This document shows positions 27,737-37,053 of a DNA stretch of 44,931 bases, one piece after another (positions within the stretch are counted from its first letter, which is position 1; each line of letters starts with the position of its first letter). The DNA comes from a virus, in the IMG/VR virus record IMGVR_UViG_3300013126_000060, positions 1 through 44,931 of that record; one strand, given 5' to 3'. The notes beneath the pieces are model-generated. The model was not told the DNA's origin. It worked only from the letters and a program-made list of their open reading frames with translations, and ran no database searches. Position numbers and translations under genes: made by a program.

Positions 27737-30700
27737 ATGAGTGGATGTAGTATTAATAATAAAGAGAACAAAGAATACAAAAGTAAGTATGAAGGTATCT
27801 TCGATACATACTTCATGCGATACGTATGGGATAAGAATGGAGAACTTCCATTAGATAAAACACGTATTGGTGGTGAGGTTGTAGATAGTCAACTTTACAA
27901 AGACATACTAAATAGTGAGTATGCAAAAGGTGACGAGAGGAAAGCACTTGAGTTAATGAGTCGCACCTTTACAACAAACTTTGAATCTACTTATGAACGT
28001 AATGAAGATGGTCAACATACCCTCGACCAAGTAGTTGATTACATAAGTAAAAAAGAATACGAAAAAGCCAAGATAAAAGAAAGAAGACTTGCCGAAATAA
28101 ATACTCCCTCATCTTATACTATTAACTTTCCTGAAGCTACAGTTTTTGGAAAAACAACTAGAATATTTTATACAAGAGAACAAGGTATTCAGATATTCAG
28201 AACTTTAGAACTTTATGGGGGGTTGTTAAATAACTGGAGTGCTGTAAAAGCAAAACTAGAAGAAGCAAAGCTAGAAACGCTAGAAAGAATACAGAAGGGA
28301 AAAAGAAAAGAAGGTGATGATTTTAAATTAATTAACTTAATTGCTATTACTGAAAACTTTGAACTATTCAAAGATTGGTATTCAAAGCAAGAAGATAGAG
28401 TAAGCATAGAAACAGAAGACCCCGATATTCAAGATTCCGTTACTGCACTAACTAAAGATAAAGACATCTCCCAACAGAGGAGAGCATCTAAGAAAGTAGT
28501 TAGGATGGTTGCTTCTTTACCTAGTTATAGAAAAGTGTTAGCAGGTGAGATTAATCCTGAAACAAATCAACCATACGAAATAGATAATTATGTACTAGAA
28601 ATAAATAGTGTACTCGGACTTCCTATGTCAGGAAACTTTTCAAGTAACTGGAATCTATTAAGTGCTCAACTCAGCGGTACGCAGAGGTATGAGGATATGT
28701 ATCAAAAAGTTATCAAACTTGGAGATGTTAGACCGCAGTTTAAAGAACTAGCTGCACAAATGGTAGACCCCACTCTTCCTGCTTCAACTATTGACGGAGC
28801 AAATTTTGTCAACATGATGGCTTTAAGAAGTATTATGTCTAATCCTGAAGTAAAACATTTTGTAGTTAACCAAGAAACAAAACAAGATGGAGCAGTTGTA
28901 GTTACAGTACAACAAAAAGGAAAGAGAAACTTACGTAATCCTATTGCAATGTATGATAGGACTTATTTTGCTTTTCAGTCGGACAGATATAAAGCAGTAG
29001 ATACAGACGGAAACGACTATGTTAATATCGAGAATATCTACAATGACTTTAATGATTTTTTTACTAGGTTAGGTGCTCACTTAGCAAGAAAAGACAAGAA
29101 CGGCAAACGTTATGAAGCTATAACTTTCTTTACTAAAGACAACATACAAGAGGGTAATCGTTTCTTAAAAGCTATTGGACTTGGGTTAAGTAACACTGAT
29201 TTCCAAAAAGAAGCTAATAGACCAGGACTAACTGAGTTTTATGGAATAGAAGCCTCGAAGTTAAAAGCTATCTTTGAGAAGCTTAAAATAGTTCACGGCT
29301 TAAATACGCTCGCAGAAAATGATGCTCAGACAATAAAAGTAAGAAACATACTTGATTTTATACATAATCCAGTTAGTGAGATTCTAGGTGTTAAGGGTGT
29401 TCTTTCTGATGATACAAAGATTAAAATTGGAGTATTGGCTCAAAATAAGTTTATTACTTACCAAGCCGATAAAATAGAAACGAATATTAAAAACTACTTA
29501 GGTAAAAAGTCTACAGAACTTAAAGGCATACTTGAATACTTCGATAGTTTTGAGTCAGAGTTTTATAGTACATCCTATCTTACAGCTGAAGACAAAAAGA
29601 AGTTTGGAAGAACAAGTTGGTTTTACTTAACTCAAACAACCAGTGCTGTTAATAGTGCTGAAAACTACGAGGAGTTAATTAACACTCCAGGATTTGAAAG
29701 ATTTGATTACCGAAAGAATCCTGATATGCTTGGTTCGATTTGGTTAAATAGACTTTTTGGTTTACCACTTACTAAAGCAGAGATTGAAAAGAACGCACTA
29801 AGTACATATACTAAAACTAAAATACCATCATTAGGTGGCATTAATAATGCCATAGATATATTTGACTTTGGTGGAATGGAAGTAAAACAAGGTGGAAACA
29901 AAAAAGGATTCCACACTACTAACCTTCACCCAGAAGATAAAATGATGCAAGATATATTCTCTTTCTTCCAAACAGGAAACGTAGAGAATATAAGATTTGG
30001 TGATAAGACAAGTTCTTTCTCAACAATGTTTACTAACGCAGCTTTAGCTGATAGAGTTTACATTCCATTTAACTACGACAATATAGTTGACCCAAAAGAA
30101 GACATTGCAGTAGAAGAACAACTTGTAAATATATTTAATAACTATCTTGTATCAGAGTTTGGTAGAGTCATTTCAATTCTAGAAGAACAAGAAGGCACGC
30201 CAAAGTCAACATATCAAAAGTTAGGTAAGAAGTTATTTATCTTCAAGGATATTTTGTCTCAAGAACTACTGGATAAAATATCAAATGCTAGTTCGGTAGA
30301 AGAACTAAGAGTACTTTACGGAGAAGCTAAATCTCAACTTCCTGCAGGATTAAAAGCCTATTTTGATAAACAAGCAGATAAACTTGTAAACATGATAGTT
30401 GATACCTACACACAGGAAATTAGTCTCCAAACAGGTTTACCATTAAGTGCGGAGGAGAGACTGAATGCAACTGCAAACATTCTTAACAAACACAACTTTA
30501 TTAGTTTACAGATATTACCTATTGATGTTAGAAACGCACTAAGAGCATTAGACAAAACTAAGATTGACATTAATGCTCAGAACTTAAAATACATAGCTAG
30601 TTACTACGTTAAAAATGGATTCATTAATAATGTTGAGTTCTTAAAGTTCTTTGTAGGTGATATAGCAAACTTTGATAAGACAGGTGCAGGCAACTTCCGT

Positions 30701-33700
30701 GAAATATTTAAACGTATACCGTTTACCTCAACACCAGGTAATCCACCTATGTGGAGTAGTTTTGTTGAAGACTTTTTTAAGTTTGACTCTAATAGAGACG
30801 CACTAAGTGTTGAGATAGGTGGAGTTGAAAGGGAATTTACAGACAAAGTAAGAGTAGGAATATATAAAGATGTAATTCCTTTTACCAAAGAAGATTGGAA
30901 TACTTACAAAGAAGCATATTACTCTAATAAAGATTGGAGTGAATTAGGAGTAGATGAAGCTACAGCAAATTACTTTGAGGCATATACAGACAATCCTAAA
31001 GAAGCTGACGGTCAAGGTGTAGTTACACTTGACTTTTACAGAAACTACTTAATTAGTATCGGTAGGTGGGATTGGGACATACAAGAACCTGCATTTAATC
31101 AACAGGTAACTTTTATGCAGAAAGTAAACCAATACAATCAGTCACCTACTCCTGAGTTAAAAAAAGAAATAGAAGACTTTAAAATAAATAACACTTCTCC
31201 TTTTCCTCCTCTTAAACTTGGGTACTTTGGTTCCATAGTAGAAGACGTTAAAAGAAATGCTCTTCATAAGTTTTCTCTTGTGCCTCTTATTCCTTCAGCT
31301 ATTCAAGGAACTCAAATGATGGACCAACTTAAAATAATGTATAAAAATCAGATTGATTATTATACGTTTAGGTCAGGTTCTAAAATGGCAGATTATGGAG
31401 AAGCAGGAGAGTTTTACGTAGAAAAAGAAGTAGATGGTCAAAAAGTTTTAGTACCTAATCCTGAAGCTGGTGTAGATAACGTAACTACATTGTACCTACA
31501 AAACCTCAGAGAACAGCAGTATCAAGCACCTAAGTTCAAAGGAAATAGTACACTTTCAACTCAGATGGTTAAACTTATTTTTGGAGATTTTTTTGAGTAT
31601 GGTGAGATTAATCAATCTTTAACTCCAGAGACTCAAGAGAAGATTCCAGGTTTATACGATAGGTTTACTAAGAACATTGAGGACATAGTTAAGTTTGAAC
31701 AACTTAAACTAGAAAGAAAACTTGGTATCAGTCGTAATGCTGCTGGTGATATAGTTAGTGTAAACCAACTGCAAATGGCTCGGTTCTTAACTAGTGAACT
31801 AGATAAGAAAGAAGGAAGTGATGTGCTGCGTAAATACATTCAAGTAGATGCAAATGGTAACTTTGTCAATCCTTTAGATGGAGTAAATCAAAGAGATAAG
31901 ATTGAGTCAATCATCTTGAGTGTAATAAACAACAGGATTATCAAACAGAAAGTAAATGGCGAAAGTTATATTCAAGTAGCTGGTACTGGTTTTGAAGCAA
32001 AGCGATTCTCCAAACCAACTGCAAAACAACTTAGGGAGTATGGAGCAGCAGGTCTTAAGTTCTATTCCGTAGACGAGAACGGGATAAATCAACCTATGGA
32101 AGTTAAAGTAGGATTTAACCCAAAGAAACATGCTGGCTTACTTAACTTAAAGTTTGGCGGAGTTAAAATAGGTAATCTTGATAAACTAAATGACATTCTA
32201 CTAGGTGACACAGAAGCTAAGAAACAATGGATTAAAGAACACAAAGACAAGATAACTATGGTGGGTGTGAGGATTCCTGTACAGGGACCTCAGTCAATGG
32301 AGTACGTACAGGTAAAAGAATTTTTACCACAATCAGCAGGACCCATTATGATTCTTCCAGCACAGATTGTAACTAAATCTGGAGGTGACTATGATATTGA
32401 TAAATTGACTTTTTTTGAAACAGCACTAGATGAAGAAGGTAACGTAGTTCAATCAAGTATTTCAGTTGCTAACTACGAACAAGCACTAAGCAACCAAAAA
32501 GAATTACAGTCCCGTAAGATTAGGCTCAAGAATCTAAAAGAAGCAGTTGAAAAAGAAGTTAGTGCAAACCCAAGTTATCAAGATAGAGAAGCATTACGCA
32601 CTGAACTCAAAGAAATAAGTAAAAACATAAATGAAGCCATAGCTAATATAGACGAATACCTAGATGACCCTAATTCTATATATAGTGGCAACTTTACTCG
32701 TGAAGAACTAATACAAGAGTTTAAGGGTGACATATACCAAAAGGTAGCTGCGTTGTCTAGCTTTGATGCCGTTAATAACTTTACTGCACAAATAAAGTTC
32801 CTTAAAGACATTAATGAGGAGATAAAAAACATAATAAACGAAAGCACAGAACTTTCAAACATTATCAATTACAAGAAAGCACTAACTAATAACCTAGTTG
32901 GAACTATTAGAGATTTGATGAGTTTACCTGAGTGGTATGGAAAATCAACTGAACCTAATAACAATGATGTATTTAATAAATACACACCTAAAGGAACTAT
33001 GATTTCTAGTACTGATGTCTTTAATCCGTTAACTTCCTGGCAGATATTCCGTGAGAATATTCTTTCTAAAGATGCACTTGGAATTGATGCCAAGATAAAC
33101 ACAATGCAGAAGGAGTTTCAAATAGCAGGTCTACGATATGTTAGTCCGTTCTTAAATGCTTATTACTTTAAAGCTAACAGAAACGCAGACAATCAAATAC
33201 TATTAGGAGGAACAACAGACGCTAATGGAGAACATAAAATCTCTAAAGTACTTAGTGAGTTTATTAACGGACACGTAGATATTGCAAGAGAAGATTGGAT
33301 TATATTACTTGGACTAGACGAAAACACAAGTCCATTAGCACATGCAATGATACTTACAGGTACCCCAGTACAGGATGTATTGAACTTTATTAAGTCTGAC
33401 ATCATATCTACAGTACGTAAAGCATCAGATAAAGGGGCACTCTATCAAAACTTTAACAAAGGACTTTCCGCTAGGGAGGTTATTATAAAACTTACTCAAG
33501 CTAAACTAAGACAACTTGAAGGTACAGAGTATTCTAAGTTAATAAAAAGTGCCGAAGCAGTTATAGATGCACGTAGGAAAAAAGATGGATACGCACCATC
33601 AGATAGTTTTGTATTGTCTACTTATGTGAACATTCTACTTAAAAGTGACTTATTTAATAAACACTTAAGTTCTTTTGAACCGTCTAGAGTAATAGATAAT

Positions 33701-36340
33701 CAAAAAGAAAAACTAGTTAGAGATATTGCTTACATGCTTCAGTTTGGTGTAGTAATACGTCAGCAGGAAAGACTACGTGAACTTACTTCTAATGCAGACT
33801 TTAACACTGATAATATAAGAACTAGTTACACAGCATCTATAAGAGCTGGTAAAAAAGCCGAGTTGACTCAAGACTTTAATTCTGAAGCTATTGAGTTTAT
33901 GTTTAAGAAGTCCGCACTATCAGGATTTAATTCTAATGGGTTTACTCAGGAGATACTAGCACAAGTATTTCCTCTTACAGAATCTAACGATGTAAATACC
34001 GCAATAGGAAATTACATTAAAGCCTTTGGAATATTCAAAGATGAAGAGGTATATCAAACAGTAACTAGATTTAAAAACAATCTCATATTCGGTTACACAC
34101 AGATGATGGCAGAAAATGAGAATGGAAACATAATGGAGTATTATAGAGGTAAGAACGGTATGTTCAGAAGAGACACCCCTAATAATATAAAAGAAAGACT
34201 TGATAGTTTGATTGAGAGATTCCCGTTCTTACGTAATAACTACTTGATTGCTAACTTGTATACTGCTGATGTTACTAACTCAGTTTCAGATAAAGAGATT
34301 GTTTTCTTACTTAAGAACATTGACGTAGATGAAAGCAGTGCGGAGTTTAATGATGCATTTGAAGAAGGACTAAATCATAACCAACCAGAGATAAAACAGT
34401 TCTTTAATGATATTGCACTAGGAACATTCATTCAGTCAGGACCTCATTATGTTAGTGGTGGACTAATTAACATAGTGCCACCAAGTGTATACAGTAAGTA
34501 TACTAACGATGCTTTTGCAAAACTCCAGGATATGAAAGAAAACAATCCAGAGTTATTCGATAGGTACTTAGCATTAACTCGATACAACACTCACTATACT
34601 AAGTTTTATAACAAAGTAATATCCCTTGTTCCAAGTTTTGTAATTAATAATTATGCAGATGCACTCAACCAAAGACCAGCTGAAGATTACTTTAGAAAAG
34701 AAAATAACAAAGTAATAAGATATGCACTGTTTGTAGAACGGCAACTTAAAGGAATAGTTCCATTGGCTCAACCAGTTGTTTCACAAACATCAGAACAGAT
34801 ATATCCTCAATTAGGCAAAAAGACAGTAAGCACTAACATAGTTATTTCTAACATTAAAACTAAAGACGGAAAGTATGATAGAGACGCTAATCTAAAAGAA
34901 GCTAAAGCAAACGGTAGGATTTATTCAATGGAAGTGGATTCAAATGAAAAAAGCTTTTCAAATCCTTGGGCATCATTTGATAGAAAAGGGACTATAAAAA
35001 CCAACACTACAAAAGAAGCTGTTGAAAACTATATCGATTGGTTGATTACAGATAAATTTAAAGATGTTAATCCCCAAAGAAGAGAGTGGATACTTGGAAT
35101 ACTAAAATCAGGGCAACTTAAAGGTAGACAAATTCAATATTATGCAGAACTTAATGAGCCGTCACATGCAACTGCTTTAAATTACCTTATTAATAAGTAT
35201 GACTGGAATCAACCATCTACCCAAGCTCCTGTAAGTGCTCAACCTATTGTAACAGATATTAAAGCAGAAGATATAACCTTTAAGTCAAACAAACTAGAAA
35301 CATTTGAAAGAGCTGAAGGATTAGAACCAGTAAAAGGGTATGGATTAAAAATCAATGGTCAACCTAATGTAGATTTATTTACATATAGAGATGGAAAAGA
35401 ATGGGTAGTAATTGATAATAAATCCAAAAGAAAACTACCATTAAGAGATACATTTAGTGGCAACAGTCCTACAAAAGCTGAGATAGTAGGGTTATTAAGT
35501 GATACATTAACATATTATGCAAAACAAGAAAAAATTAGAAAAGTCCTAGAAGAAGTTGGTTTTAACTTTACGCAACCTACCCAACCTACTGTAAGTGGTA
35601 CAAACAATCCAGCTGAATATACTAATCATTCTGGTGGTGCTAAAGGTTATGATGCTGAATGGGATTTAATAGGAGCAGAATTTGGAATGGTAAATAATAG
35701 ACATTATTTACTGCCTTCAGATGGAGCTGTAGCTGATACTAGACTGCAAGCTAAAGGAGTAAAACCAGTTGATGCTACAAATGATGTAGGACCTGTAGCC
35801 TTAGAAGGACCTGCTACTGGTGAAGCTCAAATTGCAGTAACTAATGCTGAAAGAGCTATGGGTAGAATAGAACCTAATCATACAACTAGAAATACTAAAA
35901 AGATTAGGAACTATGCTCAAGTTAAAAATGCTGATGGTATTTTTGCTATTGGTTCTCTTATACCAAAAGGAGCAGATATTACAGTAGCTAGAGGTCAAGC
36001 AACAAAAAAAGCTTTAGTACCGCAAGTAAATGGAGGCACAAGTGTTGCTGTACAATTAGGAATTACAATGGGTAAACCAACCTATGTATTTAATCAGGTT
36101 GCTAATGACACGTATCCTCAGGGTTGGTATAAATGGGATAACACAAAACAAGATTTTGTGTCTGTAAATACTCCTGTATTAACTAAAAACTTTGCAGGAA
36201 TAGGAACTTCTTCTAACACAACAGAAGCAGGTAAACAAGCTATTAGAGATGTATATGCTAATACATTTAAGACTACTCAAGCTCCTAATACTCCAACACA
36301 ATCAGATATAGATAAATTAACTGATATTAACCCTTGTTAA
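27737..36340 (+). CDS. Giant virion RNA polymerase protein with C-terminal DUF4326-like and SLOG modules
   Basis: A 2867-residue protein. Two double-psi-barrel signatures of single-chain crAss-like RNA polymerases are visible: SGSKMADYG (K1216), resembling the GDKMA-x-RHG element of the beta subunit, and SGGDYDIDKL with D1551, D1553 and D1555, equivalent to the metal-binding DFDGD of beta prime; it is preceded by VGVRIPVQGPQSMEYV, as RPPTLHR-type sequence precedes it in beta prime. A further segment at about 1840-1895 (INGHVDIAREDWI, then GTPVQDVLNFIKSDII) resembles a conserved part of these polymerases. Beyond the core are a DUF4326-like module (about 2375-2490; SFSNPW at 2406-2411, H2477) lacking the family's Cys, and a SLOG nucleotide-binding module (about 2627-2845; SGGAKGYD-x-x-W from 2632, NFAGIGTS from 2818). 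It would transcribe early phage genes right after injection. It starts MSGCSI and ends DINPC. Confidence 0.8.
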   Translation: MSGCSINNKENKEYKSKYEGIFDTYFMRYVWDKNGELPLDKTRIGGEVVDSQLYKDILNSEYAKGDERKALELMSRTFTTNFESTYERNEDGQHTLDQVVDYISKKEYEKAKIKERRLAEINTPSSYTINFPEATVFGKTTRIFYTREQGIQIFRTLELYGGLLNNWSAVKAKLEEAKLETLERIQKGKRKEGDDFKLINLIAITENFELFKDWYSKQEDRVSIETEDPDIQDSVTALTKDKDISQQRRASKKVVRMVASLPSYRKVLAGEINPETNQPYEIDNYVLEINSVLGLPMSGNFSSNWNLLSAQLSGTQRYEDMYQKVIKLGDVRPQFKELAAQMVDPTLPASTIDGANFVNMMALRSIMSNPEVKHFVVNQETKQDGAVVVTVQQKGKRNLRNPIAMYDRTYFAFQSDRYKAVDTDGNDYVNIENIYNDFNDFFTRLGAHLARKDKNGKRYEAITFFTKDNIQEGNRFLKAIGLGLSNTDFQKEANRPGLTEFYGIEASKLKAIFEKLKIVHGLNTLAENDAQTIKVRNILDFIHNPVSEILGVKGVLSDDTKIKIGVLAQNKFITYQADKIETNIKNYLGKKSTELKGILEYFDSFESEFYSTSYLTAEDKKKFGRTSWFYLTQTTSAVNSAENYEELINTPGFERFDYRKNPDMLGSIWLNRLFGLPLTKAEIEKNALSTYTKTKIPSLGGINNAIDIFDFGGMEVKQGGNKKGFHTTNLHPEDKMMQDIFSFFQTGNVENIRFGDKTSSFSTMFTNAALADRVYIPFNYDNIVDPKEDIAVEEQLVNIFNNYLVSEFGRVISILEEQEGTPKSTYQKLGKKLFIFKDILSQELLDKISNASSVEELRVLYGEAKSQLPAGLKAYFDKQADKLVNMIVDTYTQEISLQTGLPLSAEERLNATANILNKHNFISLQILPIDVRNALRALDKTKIDINAQNLKYIASYYVKNGFINNVEFLKFFVGDIANFDKTGAGNFREIFKRIPFTSTPGNPPMWSSFVEDFFKFDSNRDALSVEIGGVEREFTDKVRVGIYKDVIPFTKEDWNTYKEAYYSNKDWSELGVDEATANYFEAYTDNPKEADGQGVVTLDFYRNYLISIGRWDWDIQEPAFNQQVTFMQKVNQYNQSPTPELKKEIEDFKINNTSPFPPLKLGYFGSIVEDVKRNALHKFSLVPLIPSAIQGTQMMDQLKIMYKNQIDYYTFRSGSKMADYGEAGEFYVEKEVDGQKVLVPNPEAGVDNVTTLYLQNLREQQYQAPKFKGNSTLSTQMVKLIFGDFFEYGEINQSLTPETQEKIPGLYDRFTKNIEDIVKFEQLKLERKLGISRNAAGDIVSVNQLQMARFLTSELDKKEGSDVLRKYIQVDANGNFVNPLDGVNQRDKIESIILSVINNRIIKQKVNGESYIQVAGTGFEAKRFSKPTAKQLREYGAAGLKFYSVDENGINQPMEVKVGFNPKKHAGLLNLKFGGVKIGNLDKLNDILLGDTEAKKQWIKEHKDKITMVGVRIPVQGPQSMEYVQVKEFLPQSAGPIMILPAQIVTKSGGDYDIDKLTFFETALDEEGNVVQSSISVANYEQALSNQKELQSRKIRLKNLKEAVEKEVSANPSYQDREALRTELKEISKNINEAIANIDEYLDDPNSIYSGNFTREELIQEFKGDIYQKVAALSSFDAVNNFTAQIKFLKDINEEIKNIINESTELSNIINYKKALTNNLVGTIRDLMSLPEWYGKSTEPNNNDVFNKYTPKGTMISSTDVFNPLTSWQIFRENILSKDALGIDAKINTMQKEFQIAGLRYVSPFLNAYYFKANRNADNQILLGGTTDANGEHKISKVLSEFINGHVDIAREDWIILLGLDENTSPLAHAMILTGTPVQDVLNFIKSDIISTVRKASDKGALYQNFNKGLSAREVIIKLTQAKLRQLEGTEYSKLIKSAEAVIDARRKKDGYAPSDSFVLSTYVNILLKSDLFNKHLSSFEPSRVIDNQKEKLVRDIAYMLQFGVVIRQQERLRELTSNADFNTDNIRTSYTASIRAGKKAELTQDFNSEAIEFMFKKSALSGFNSNGFTQEILAQVFPLTESNDVNTAIGNYIKAFGIFKDEEVYQTVTRFKNNLIFGYTQMMAENENGNIMEYYRGKNGMFRRDTPNNIKERLDSLIERFPFLRNNYLIANLYTADVTNSVSDKEIVFLLKNIDVDESSAEFNDAFEEGLNHNQPEIKQFFNDIALGTFIQSGPHYVSGGLINIVPPSVYSKYTNDAFAKLQDMKENNPELFDRYLALTRYNTHYTKFYNKVISLVPSFVINNYADALNQRPAEDYFRKENNKVIRYALFVERQLKGIVPLAQPVVSQTSEQIYPQLGKKTVSTNIVISNIKTKDGKYDRDANLKEAKANGRIYSMEVDSNEKSFSNPWASFDRKGTIKTNTTKEAVENYIDWLITDKFKDVNPQRREWILGILKSGQLKGRQIQYYAELNEPSHATALNYLINKYDWNQPSTQAPVSAQPIVTDIKAEDITFKSNKLETFERAEGLEPVKGYGLKINGQPNVDLFTYRDGKEWVVIDNKSKRKLPLRDTFSGNSPTKAEIVGLLSDTLTYYAKQEKIRKVLEEVGFNFTQPTQPTVSGTNNPAEYTNHSGGAKGYDAEWDLIGAEFGMVNNRHYLLPSDGAVADTRLQAKGVKPVDATNDVGPVALEGPATGEAQIAVTNAERAMGRIEPNHTTRNTKKIRNYAQVKNADGIFAIGSLIPKGADITVARGQATKKALVPQVNGGTSVAVQLGITMGKPTYVFNQVANDTYPQGWYKWDNTKQDFVSVNTPVLTKNFAGIGTSSNTTEAGKQAIRDVYANTFKTTQAPNTPTQSDIDKLTDINPC

Positions 36341-36361
36341 CTCAAGTAACTAAAAATAAAA

Positions 36362-37012
36362 ATGGCAAACGGTTGTAAAATAACATCAAGAGAAATACAA
36401 AAAGGATTAACTGACAAAGGAATTATTATTGCTCAGTCAGTTGATAGTACATTCACAGTAAGTTCTATAGGAGAACTTGTGTTACCTCTAGACTCAAGTA
36501 ATAAATTTAAAGACGAACCTTATAAGTTAAGAAGGATAGTAGATAGAACTGTCAATAAACTAATTAAGGAACTAAGTATGGACCCAAAGAAGTTTGGTTT
36601 TGTATTTGGAGGTGTTACTTATACTGACAGTGCAGCAGTCCAAATCTTAGTTACTCCACAACTATTTGCGTCTTATCAAGTTAAAAACGAAGAAAAGACT
36701 ATTGAGGAGGCTTTTCCAGTTAACCGCACACCGACACCTACTTTTACCCAGGAGACTGCATACAGACCACAAGGGTTCTATAAGAATGATTATGCTTTAA
36801 TGGAACAAGAACTTAAAGACTTAGAGAGTCTAGAAGAAGCGTTTGCTCCATCAATAACTAGTGTTGAAGTTGCCGAAGATGTAAAGAGTACCTACGTCCC
36901 ACCATCTGCTCCTGTTCAACTTAAGTTAGACCTTAGATTATCTAAAGAACAACCTCCTGAAAAAGGAGACTTAGGTTCAATAGGATTTGAGGAGATAGCT
37001 TGTGACGTATAA
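36362..37012 (+). CDS. 216-residue protein between the giant cargo genes
   Basis: An alpha/beta protein starting MANGCKITSREIQKGL and ending EEIACDV. Residues about 55-110 (KLRRIVDRTVNKLIKELSM, then FGFVFGGVTYTDSAAVQIL) look like one folded domain. The remainder (about 115-200) is Pro/Glu-rich and probably extended, with PTPTFTQETAYRPQ. It sits 21 bases after the polymerase gene in the same unit and shares the short Cys-containing termini of its giant neighbours. Small proteins at this place in crAss-like genomes travel with the polymerase, so it may be a polymerase partner or assembly factor. I do not recognise a named family. Confidence 0.45.
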   Translation: MANGCKITSREIQKGLTDKGIIIAQSVDSTFTVSSIGELVLPLDSSNKFKDEPYKLRRIVDRTVNKLIKELSMDPKKFGFVFGGVTYTDSAAVQILVTPQLFASYQVKNEEKTIEEAFPVNRTPTPTFTQETAYRPQGFYKNDYALMEQELKDLESLEEAFAPSITSVEVAEDVKSTYVPPSAPVQLKLDLRLSKEQPPEKGDLGSIGFEEIACDV

Positions 37013-37018
37013 GAATAC

Positions 37019-37048
37019 TTGCCTAACTAAAAAAATAAACTAAATTTG
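37019..37048 (+). promoter_or_regulatory. Bacteroidota-type promoter P3 for the 2245-residue gene
   Basis: TTG (37019-37021), 19 bases, then TAAATTTG (37041-37048), a full TAnnTTTG match. Only five bases separate the box from the ATG at 37054, so the transcript would begin at or next to the start codon (leaderless mRNA). Confidence 0.75.
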
Positions 37049-37053
37049 TACTG

